Part shown: positions 14,457-20,496 of the stretch, piece after piece
How positions within the stretch are numbered: position 1 is the stretch's first letter
Layout: the number at the start of each line of letters is the position of its first letter
Assembly: GCA_900543345.1 (NCBI GenBank)
Contig: UQRJ01000015.1
Coordinates: 1-20,496 of the forward strand
DNA length: 20,496 nucleotides
Reading direction: 5' to 3'
Source of the DNA: an uncultured Sporolactobacillus sp.
GTDB taxonomy: Bacteria > Bacillota > Bacilli > Bacillales > Sporolactobacillaceae
The notes under the pieces: model-generated
Database searches by the model: none
Told to the model about the DNA's origin: nothing
What the model saw: the letters and a program-made list of their open reading frames with translations, nothing else
Position numbers and translations under genes: made by a program

Positions 14457-15056
14457 ATGCCGTATTCCGACTTCTTTGCCGACCCGCCGCCTGAAGACCA
14501 TGATGCCAATTTTGTCCGTCTGCACGAGCAATACAAATCGCTGATAAACCGCATTGTTAACAAGTATCGCAAAGATTACCGGCGCCATTTGGGCCGGATT
14601 ACCGATGAGGAAGAACTGTATCAAATTGCCAGTGCCGCACTATGGATCGCCGACCGTCAATTCGACGAATCTTTTTGTCAGGGAAAAAATCGTGACCATG
14701 TCTTTCAAGCCTTCGCCAAAAAGGTCGTTGAAGGCAGGGTTTCCGATCATTTAAGAAAATGGTCCAAGCAAAATGGCCACGAGTTGCTGGCACACGAAGA
14801 TTTTCAGTTTGTTATCCCTGCCCCACCGCGAACTTATGAACAGATCCGCAAAGACATGGCAGCCCTGCTCAGTAAATACTCTCCTCGACTCAGCCCCAAA
14901 GAGCGCACTTTTATCAAACTCTATGTCATTGAAGGCCGGAGCATCAAGGAGATCGCCGCGTGTCAAGGCGTCGCCGCCAATACGGTTCGAACCTGGAAGA
15001 AGAGAGTGCGCATTAAAGTCAAATTTCTGAAAAATGAACTGAACGGGGAAAAATAG
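14457..15056 (+). CDS. Alternative sigma factor, sigma-70 family (SigH/ComX-like)
   Basis: A 199-residue protein with only sigma regions 2 and 4. Region 2 (about 17-105) includes LHEQYKSLINRIVNKYRKDY, EEELYQIASAALWIADRQFD and VEGRVSDHLRKWSKQ. A linker rich in proline and charge follows. Region 4 (about 140-190) carries LSPKERTFIKLYVIEGRSIKEIAACQGVAANTVRTWKKRV, a clear helix-turn-helix. The ATG at 14457 is favoured by AGGAGG (14443-14448) 8 nt upstream. An upstream ATG at 14409 would add 16 residues with no such site. It would direct RNA polymerase to a special promoter set such as competence or stress genes, but the regulon is not evident. No anti-sigma gene is adjacent, and it converges on cheD. 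Confidence 0.85.
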   Translation: MPYSDFFADPPPEDHDANFVRLHEQYKSLINRIVNKYRKDYRRHLGRITDEEELYQIASAALWIADRQFDESFCQGKNRDHVFQAFAKKVVEGRVSDHLRKWSKQNGHELLAHEDFQFVIPAPPRTYEQIRKDMAALLSKYSPRLSPKERTFIKLYVIEGRSIKEIAACQGVAANTVRTWKKRVRIKVKFLKNELNGEK

Positions 15057-15402
15057 CAGGTCATCCTCGCTGCACTGTTTCAGCCCATAAGTCGGCGATG
15101 TGTCGTGAAAAATTCTTCGCTGTTCTTTTCTCTAATGATGTGCACGCCCATCATTTAACCATTTGATCTATGACGCTTTGACAACTGCCGCATCAATAGT
15201 TTTCCAGGTTTTTCTATTTCTCCCTAAGATGGTTAACAGTCTATAGCATAGTCATTGCCTGGGCAATACAGCAAGAATTGACCTAAGTGCTGCCACTACC
15301 CAGTCATATTTTACGGACATCTGCTTTATGTAGTAACCTTGAAACCAATCACGTGATTAAATTGACGTCCTTATTCATACGTATTGTCGAGTCATATTAT
15401 CT
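15057..15402. other. Convergent intergenic stretch between the sigma gene and cheD
   Basis: No gene is supportable here. AATGATG (15134-15140) pairs with CATCATT (15149-15155) in a 7-bp hairpin, and a small ATTGC/GCAAT hairpin lies at 15254-15267. Neither has a convincing U-run, so termination of the two converging transcripts is not clearly explained. Confidence 0.5.
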
Positions 15403-15879
15403 TTAATTTTTTAATAGTAAAGACTGTCTGACGACTGTAACTTCTCCTGTATGAACATTCATTATGAGTGTCCTGCTATAATAGCCCCCAACATCGATGA
15501 GACGGTAGGGGAGCCGCATTGAATCTAGAATCATTCTGATAGCCACTAGATTTCTTGGGCCGACCATGAAGACATCACGGTCCCCCATCACTTCGGCCCC
15601 TCCGGCCAAGCCAACATGCAGTTCACACGGGAGACAGCCGAACATGCGGAACATTCGATTAAAAAGCAACGGAATGCCTGTTACAGCGTAGTAGGCCGGT
15701 CGCGCTTCGGCTTCATTTTTATTAGGCGGTTCCGGCAGAACAATGTGAATCATCCCGGCGGCTCTTTGACGGTCAGCATAAACAGTAACGCCGATACACG
15801 TCGCAAGTGCATAGGTTTTCAATAGATCGCCGGGATGGTTAGAAACGACCCATTCACCCAGGCCGATGACTCGTATCAC
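15403..15879 (-). CDS. cheD: Chemoreceptor glutamine deamidase CheD
   Basis: A 158-residue CheD. The family deamidates selected glutamines of chemoreceptors and, in Bacillus-type systems, binds CheC. The catalytic segment ATCIGV holds Cys28 and Thr27, and GMIHIVLP holds the catalytic histidine (His45). The later HVGLAGGAEV and GPRNLVAIRMIL blocks are typical. The start is GTG at 15879, overlapping the cheB stop as GTGA. It is the last gene of the chemosensory operon. No cheC is seen beside it. Confidence 0.94.
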   Translation of the reverse strand: MIRVIGLGEWVVSNHPGDLLKTYALATCIGVTVYADRQRAAGMIHIVLPEPPNKNEAEARPAYYAVTGIPLLFNRMFRMFGCLPCELHVGLAGGAEVMGDRDVFMVGPRNLVAIRMILDSMRLPYRLIDVGGYYSRTLIMNVHTGEVTVVRQSLLLKN

Positions 15880-16913
15880 CGTATCTGGCTTCCGTCGGTT
15901 AATGATTGTAAGATAAGTTTTGGGAGAACAAACAGGTCGGCTTGATGCGTCACGGCACCAATATGATAGGCAGCCTTGGGCATACCGTACACAACAGACG
16001 ATGCTTCATCCTGACCGAACGTCGTCGCACCGTGCCGTTTCATCCGCAGCAAACCGGCTGCGCCGTCGTAACCCATCCCCGTAAGTATGACGCCGATGGC
16101 CTGATCGCCAAGTTCCTTCGCCACTGAATTAAAGAGGATATCAACAGACGGAATATGCCCATTTACCTTATTTCCATAAAAGCATTCAAGCTGAATACGC
16201 GCTCCCTGTTTAATGATCCGCATATGTCGGTCTCCCGGCGCGATAAATACTTGGCCTCGTTCAACTACATCGCCCGTCTGTGCTTCTTTTACCGATAAAT
16301 CGGTATCATTATTTAAGCGATCGGCAAACATCCTAGAAAAGGAGGCAGGAATATGCTGAACCACAACGATGCCCGGCACATTGGGCGGAAAACGCCTTAG
16401 CAATTGATAAAGCGCGTCTGTTCCTCCGGTAGACGCTCCTACAGCAATCAGCCTTTTCCCCGTGTGTGCTCCGGAAGCAATGTGAACGACGCGATGATCC
16501 GACGAATAGCTGCGATTAAGCTTCGCACGGGCAGCGGCATGGATTTTATCAATCAACTCCGTTAGAAACCTTTGCACATCGCCCAGCGATCGGGCATCCG
16601 GTTTGCCGATAAACTCAACAGCGCCCGCTTGTACAGCATCGAAAACAGCATCACTGATCGAACTGACAACAACGACTGGGATGGGATATTTAGGAAGAAG
16701 CTGCCGAATAAAGCTGACCCCATTCATGTAGGGCATTTCAATATCGCACGTCATGACATCTATCTCATATTTTAACAGTTGGTGAACAGCCTCACGAGGA
16801 TCTCCAGCTTTTGCCACAACTTCTATATCCCGGCTGGATGCGATACCGCGAGCAATAACCTCTCTGAATAAATGGCTGTCATCGACGATAAGCACTTTGA
16901 TTTTTTTCACCAA
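15876..16913 (-). CDS. cheB: Chemotaxis protein-glutamate methylesterase CheB
   Basis: A 345-residue two-domain protein. The N-terminal receiver (about 4-120) has acidic DD at 11-12, phospho-acceptor Asp57 in TCDIEMP and conserved Lys104. The C-terminal esterase (about 150-340) has the catalytic triad: Ser161 in GASTGG, His187 in VVQHIP and Asp283 in GMGYDGAAG. It removes methyl groups from chemoreceptors when phosphorylated by CheA, giving adaptation. Start is TTG at 16913, 8 nt from AAGGGG, or GTG at 16910. It lies 32 nt after cheR. Confidence 0.95.
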   Translation of the reverse strand: MVKKIKVLIVDDSHLFREVIARGIASSRDIEVVAKAGDPREAVHQLLKYEIDVMTCDIEMPYMNGVSFIRQLLPKYPIPVVVVSSISDAVFDAVQAGAVEFIGKPDARSLGDVQRFLTELIDKIHAAARAKLNRSYSSDHRVVHIASGAHTGKRLIAVGASTGGTDALYQLLRRFPPNVPGIVVVQHIPASFSRMFADRLNNDTDLSVKEAQTGDVVERGQVFIAPGDRHMRIIKQGARIQLECFYGNKVNGHIPSVDILFNSVAKELGDQAIGVILTGMGYDGAAGLLRMKRHGATTFGQDEASSVVYGMPKAAYHIGAVTHQADLFVLPKLILQSLTDGSQIR

Positions 16914-16945
16914 CCAAAAATCCCCTTTTTACATGGCTATTACAG

Positions 16946-17755
16946 TTATTTTCGAAACACGGAAGGCGCAACGTACCGATACCTAGTCCGGCTACGTATC
17001 AGCGCTTCAGAATGACCGATGAATAAGAAGCCGCCGGGAGCTGTATGATCATAAAATTGCTGAATCAGTGCATGTTTTACCTCATCGCTAAAATAAATCA
17101 TGACATTCCTGCAGAAAATCACATGAAACGGCTGTTTAAAGGGAAACGGACGCAGCATCAGATTGAACTTGCGAAATATCACGCTAGCTTTAATTTCCGG
17201 TTTCATTTCATACACCTGAGCATCGACCGGCCTAAAGTAGTCATGTTTCCAATGGAATGGAAGATGTGCAATTTGTTGCGCCGAATAACGACCGGCTCTT
17301 GCTTTCTGCAGAACCCGCTCGGAAATATCGGTTGCCAGTAATTGCGTATCCCATAAACATACGTTTTTCCCCCAAAAATCATTGATAATCATCGAAAGCG
17401 TATAAGGTTCCTCACCGGTTGAACAACCGGCGCTCCAGATCCTCAGATCATGATTACCGACCGAATCACGTAAAAAGGGAAGCACATGATCACGAAAATA
17501 ATAAAAATGATCTGCTTCCCGCATAAAAAAGGTATGATTCGTCGTGATGTGATTCAGTAATGCCGTTTGGGCATGACCGGTTCGGTCGGAGAGAAGATAA
17601 TGGTAATATTCGGAAAAACTATTGATATGCAACGTTTGCAATAGTTGCTGAAGCCGCGTAACCACGAGTAGCTTTTTTTCTTCCTTTAGATGTATGCCGT
17701 AATGACGCTCAATAAAGTCAGCCAGTAGTCTAAACTCTTCATTCATGATACGCAC
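16946..17755 (-). CDS. cheR: Chemotaxis protein methyltransferase CheR
   Basis: About 269 residues, in line with CheR. The small N-terminal helical domain (1-70) is followed by the substrate-side motif NHITTNHTFFMREADHF and the SAM-binding loop IWSAGCSTGEEPYTL (about 106-120). Later come ATDIS and IFCRNVMIYF, which also mark the family. It methylates receptor glutamates using S-adenosylmethionine. I chose GTG at 17755, 9 nt after AGGAG. The ATG at 17764 touches that site and would leave no spacing. Confidence 0.95.
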   Translation of the reverse strand: MRIMNEEFRLLADFIERHYGIHLKEEKKLLVVTRLQQLLQTLHINSFSEYYHYLLSDRTGHAQTALLNHITTNHTFFMREADHFYYFRDHVLPFLRDSVGNHDLRIWSAGCSTGEEPYTLSMIINDFWGKNVCLWDTQLLATDISERVLQKARAGRYSAQQIAHLPFHWKHDYFRPVDAQVYEMKPEIKASVIFRKFNLMLRPFPFKQPFHVIFCRNVMIYFSDEVKHALIQQFYDHTAPGGFLFIGHSEALIRSRTRYRYVAPSVFRK

Positions 17756-17794
17756 AAAAAGCATCTCCTAAAAGCGGCGTCGGCTACCATCAAA

Positions 17795-19744
17795 TCAGTA
17801 CTTGCCGAACTCTCCGCCATTAACAGTCACGGCAGCTGCCGGACTGGGCGTTGGGCTCTGTGCTGCTTTTTTTTGCTTGCCGAGCCGGTCAATCATCTTT
17901 AATAGCTCGGGATTAACCGCGTCAGAGGATTCGGTTGCCGATCGTCCCTGCTTGATTGTAAATTTTCTAACCATATTTCGTAACAGATCGGCATGACTGG
18001 ATAATTCTTCACTGGCCGCCGCACTTTCTTGGGAAGTTGCCGAGTTGTTCTGGACAACTTGCGATACTTGATTGATTCCTTGATTAATCTGTTTAATACC
18101 GGCAGCCTGCTCATTGGATGCCTTGGTAATGTTGTTAATATAAGTGGTTACCTTGGCTACAGTGATAACAATTTCATTCAACGCCGCTGCCGTATCGTTA
18201 GCAATTTGCGTCCCGCTCTCGACTTTTTTAATCGAGCCTTCGATCAGGGCCGTTGTTTCTTTGGCTGCATTGGCACTTCTGGCAGCTAGATTGCGCACTT
18301 CCTCGGCAACCACCGCAAATCCTTTACCGTGTTGCCCCGCCCGTGCCGCCTCAACCGCCGCATTTAATGCCAGAATATTGGTCTGGAACGCAATTTCGTC
18401 GATCACCTTGATGATTTTCGAAATATTACTGGAAGATTCATTAATTTCATCCATTGAATGGAGCATTTTCGTCATTTTCTCGTTTCCGTTCATCGCGTTC
18501 TGTTTTGCTGTCTGCACCAGCTCGTCTGCTTTTTGGGCATGTTCCGCATTTTTCGTTGTCTGCGTTGAAATCTCTTCAATCGAAGCAGTTAGTTCCTCAA
18601 CAGCACTTGCCTGCTCTGTCGCTCCGCTGGCCAGCGATTGCGCGGAGTCCGAAACTTGTTTAGCACCCGACGCCACTTGATCTGCAGAATTCTCAATGTT
18701 CCGCAGCAATTCATTAAAGGATTCAATAATTCGACTCAATGATTGTTTTAACAGTGAAAAATCGCCTTGATATTCACCACTTATTTCAACATTCAAATTT
18801 CCTTTCGACATTTCAATCAGTGTGTGCGATATTTCTTTGATTTGTGCCGACAGTTTGTCAATGGTCGTATTGAGTGCTTGCTTGATCTGTGAAAAATCGC
18901 CACGATAGGTGCCGGTCACATGTGATTTCAAGTCGCCGTTTTCTATTTTCTGCAAAATAGATGAAGATTCTTGAAGCGGTTGAATGATTGCTTTGACGAG
19001 TGAATTTAATTTTTCAATGGTTTGCACCCAGTCGCCATGATAGTTTGCGGTATCGACGTGCACTTGAAAGTTCCCCTGTTCCAATTCTGTCAAAGCCGAA
19101 CGAATCTCATGAATGGGCGACAGGCAAAGATCGACCATGCCGTTCAATCCGTTTATTAAATTTTCCCAGTCACCGGAAAATTTAGCGGAATTTGCCCGAA
19201 CATCAAGGCGTCCTGCTTTAAGAGCCGCCACTAAATGATTGATTTCCGTCACGACACCCGTCAGATCAGAACGCAGTGCTTCAATATTTTCATTGATAAA
19301 AGCTTTTTTGCCGGGAAATTGACTCAACGGCGCTTTGAAGTCGCCCTGGGCAAATTTTGCCACAACTGCCATTGCCTTTTTCTTCGCCGAAATATGTCCT
19401 TCGACCATTTGATTAATGTCCGCTGCTGTACGGCGATAAGCCGGATCGAGCACCTCGACATTAATTCGAGCATCAATGTCGCCAGCCTCATGAGCAGCCG
19501 CTACTTTTTCCAATTCATCGGTTAATTGGTTAAATTTTTTCATTGATGCTGCTAAACGACGAATAATCAGAGACGTTAACAATAGAAGCAAGACGATATC
19601 GCCGGCGATGATCATTCCTGTTATGACAGGCTGATCCATTTGGAAAATAAAGATGGACCCGGCCACACTATAGACGGCACTGACGGCAAGAAGCCAAAGC
19701 AATAGCCGATGTACGCTGGCAACTTTTCCATATAACCCTTCCAC
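17795..19744 (-). CDS. Methyl-accepting chemotaxis protein with a chain of HAMP-like repeats
   Basis: About 649 residues. Two membrane helices (near residues 14-35 and 44-66) are joined by only about ten residues, so there is no extracellular sensor domain. From about 80 to 350 there are roughly six HAMP-like units with a period of 44-46 residues. Each has a G-[DNR]-[FLI] motif (first residue near 91, 137, 181, 227, 273 and 318), and most carry a [YF]xGDW/F-type block. The signalling hairpin tip IDEIAFQTNILALNAAVEAARAGQHGKGFAVVAEEVRNLA (452-490) is canonical. The C-terminus has no pentapeptide tether for CheR. GTG at 19744 is 9 nt after AAGGAG; TTG at 19753 touches it. It probably senses an intracellular, membrane or energy signal. 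Confidence 0.93.
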   Translation of the reverse strand: MEGLYGKVASVHRLLLWLLAVSAVYSVAGSIFIFQMDQPVITGMIIAGDIVLLLLLTSLIIRRLAASMKKFNQLTDELEKVAAAHEAGDIDARINVEVLDPAYRRTAADINQMVEGHISAKKKAMAVVAKFAQGDFKAPLSQFPGKKAFINENIEALRSDLTGVVTEINHLVAALKAGRLDVRANSAKFSGDWENLINGLNGMVDLCLSPIHEIRSALTELEQGNFQVHVDTANYHGDWVQTIEKLNSLVKAIIQPLQESSSILQKIENGDLKSHVTGTYRGDFSQIKQALNTTIDKLSAQIKEISHTLIEMSKGNLNVEISGEYQGDFSLLKQSLSRIIESFNELLRNIENSADQVASGAKQVSDSAQSLASGATEQASAVEELTASIEEISTQTTKNAEHAQKADELVQTAKQNAMNGNEKMTKMLHSMDEINESSSNISKIIKVIDEIAFQTNILALNAAVEAARAGQHGKGFAVVAEEVRNLAARSANAAKETTALIEGSIKKVESGTQIANDTAAALNEIVITVAKVTTYINNITKASNEQAAGIKQINQGINQVSQVVQNNSATSQESAAASEELSSHADLLRNMVRKFTIKQGRSATESSDAVNPELLKMIDRLGKQKKAAQSPTPSPAAAVTVNGGEFGKY

Positions 19745-19771
19745 AAGAAACAACTCCTTCTTTGCTAAATG

Positions 19772-20233
19772 TTATAAGTCCAGAACGCGTTTACAGTCTA
19801 TCAACAGTTTGACTTGATCTTTTTCTTTGTAGATTCCTTGAATAAACCGACTATTATTTCCATAATTTAAATCCGGAGGCAATACGATCTTTTCTTCCCG
19901 GACAGTATAAACTTCAGAAACAGTATCGACAATCAACCCCACCGTATCGCCGCCAACGGAGACAACGATCACACAGGTCCGGCCATTATAGGCTTTAGGT
20001 GGTTTGCCGAAACGAATACGAACATCCATGACCGGAATAATCTGACCGCGAAGATTGATAATGCCCTTGATGTAATCCGGCATTTCCGGCACTTGGGTAA
20101 TCTCCTGAATGCCGACAATTTCAAGCACATATTTTATCTTAATGCCATATTGTTCTTCACCCAGTTTAAATGTCAGATATTTCCCCTTTTGTGTCTCTTC
20201 TTCTTTAAGATCGTGATCAACAATTTCAGGCAT
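19772..20233 (-). CDS. cheW: Chemotaxis coupling protein CheW
   Basis: About 153 residues forming one CheW domain. It shows YLTFKLGEEQYGIKIKYVLEIV, VPEMPDYIKGIINLRGQIIPVMDVR (about 48-73, the receptor- and CheA-binding core) and GLIVDTVSEV. It links receptor and CheA at the membrane. I chose the ATG at 20233, 8 nt after AGGAGG. The upstream GTG at 20242 lies inside that site. A charged N-terminal stretch of about 17 residues precedes the domain. It follows cheA by 31 nt and precedes the receptor by 27 nt. Confidence 0.95.
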   Translation of the reverse strand: MPEIVDHDLKEEETQKGKYLTFKLGEEQYGIKIKYVLEIVGIQEITQVPEMPDYIKGIINLRGQIIPVMDVRIRFGKPPKAYNGRTCVIVVSVGGDTVGLIVDTVSEVYTVREEKIVLPPDLNYGNNSRFIQGIYKEKDQVKLLIDCKRVLDL

Positions 20234-20264
20234 GACTTTCACCTCCTTAACGTTTAAACTTCGT

Positions 20265-20448
20265 TTACATCGAAGCTGTTAAGCTGCTTGCATCAAGAAT
20301 CAGGCTGATTTGTCCGTTTCCAAGCAATGTGCATCCCGCGATTCCTTTCATTTGTCTGAATTTTCTGACATAATGGGGGAATGGATTTTACTACAATTTG
20401 CTGCTCGCCCAATAGCTCGTCGACAAGCAGGCAGCAACGGTCTTTCTC
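20265..20448 (-). pseudogene. cheA: C-terminal fragment of CheA with a frameshift (probably an assembly error)
   Basis: The last part of a CheA histidine kinase, its CheW-like P5 domain that docks CheW and receptors. Frame 1 reads LLVDELLGEQQIVVKSI. Frame 2 then reads RQMKGIAGCTLLGNGQISLILD up to TAA. These halves join into the normal CheA order if one base is removed from the G-run at 20375-20379. The gene is cut by the contig end, and the adjoining bases are adapter. I therefore think the frameshift is more likely a sequence error at a thinly covered end than a true mutation. Confidence 0.85.
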
Positions 20449-20496
20449 CTGTCTCTTATACACATCTCCGAGCCCACGAGACCCTAAGACATCTCG
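20449..20496. other. Sequencing adapter, not genomic DNA
   Basis: CTGTCTCTTATACACATCT (20449-20467) is the Nextera transposon mosaic end. CCGAGCCCACGAGAC (20468-20482) is the following read-2 adapter. CCTAAGAC (20483-20490) looks like an 8-base sample index, and ATCTCG (20491-20496) is the start of the P7 flow-cell sequence. The true genome ends at 20448 in this window. Confidence 0.98.

Noticed and set aside
18144..18680. Plus-strand frame of 178 codons opposite the chemoreceptor
   Set aside because: It is antisense to the canonical receptor signalling domain. Its serine- and alanine-rich translation is the mirror of that gene's codons.
18700..19520. Receptor repeats as a DNA repeat array
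   Set aside because: The period is visible in protein motifs only. The nucleotide units have diverged, so this is domain duplication and not a DNA repeat.

Overview
This window looks like a low-to-medium GC member of the Bacillota (class Bacilli). Supporting signs are strong AGGAGG-type ribosome binding sites, many GTG and TTG starts, a mannose-family PTS, LacI- and Xre-type regulators, an Opp peptide importer and a chemotaxis operon containing cheD. A motile, sugar-fermenting relative of Sporolactobacillus would fit, but no rRNA or marker gene is present to prove it.

Layout. (1) 116-2508: a transaldolase-family gene on the minus strand, divergent from a LacI-family regulator. Two spaced copies of a TGTAATCGAT operator lie between them. 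(2) 2880-8779, minus strand: a complete oligopeptide ABC importer, oppA-oppB-oppC-oppD-oppF, with a small OsmC-type peroxidase overlapping the end of oppF. A hairpin between oppA and oppB probably sets the excess of binding protein over translocator. (3) 8780-9726: a gene-poor stretch with an unrecognised open-frame remnant, a perfect 16-bp tandem duplication and several hairpins. (4) 9727-12954, minus strand: EIIA-EIIB-EIIC-EIID of a mannose-family PTS plus a UPF0309-like SIS sugar-phosphate protein. Divergent from it is an Xre-family repressor (13290-13712). The shared control region holds four copies of a TCGCAATATGCGA-like operator, one of them inside the PTS promoter. (5) 13713-14456: AT-rich, no clear gene. 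(6) 14457-15056: an alternative sigma factor of the SigH/ComX type. (7) 15403-20448, minus strand: a chemosensory operon in the order cheA-cheW-mcp-cheR-cheB-cheD. Its receptor has a chain of about six HAMP-like repeats and almost no extracellular domain.

How the parts work together. The PTS and SIS proteins should import and phosphorylate one unknown sugar or amino sugar and act on the sugar phosphate, switched by the Xre repressor. The Opp system feeds on peptides. The Che genes form a nearly complete adaptation and signalling module, with CheR and CheB setting receptor methylation and CheD receptor deamidation. cheY and cheC are not visible here.

Caution on the right end. The last 48 bases (20449-20496) are a sequencing-library adapter (Nextera mosaic end, read-2 adapter, an index-like octamer and the start of P7), not genome. 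The cheA fragment beside it carries a one-base frameshift in a G-run, which is probably an assembly error.
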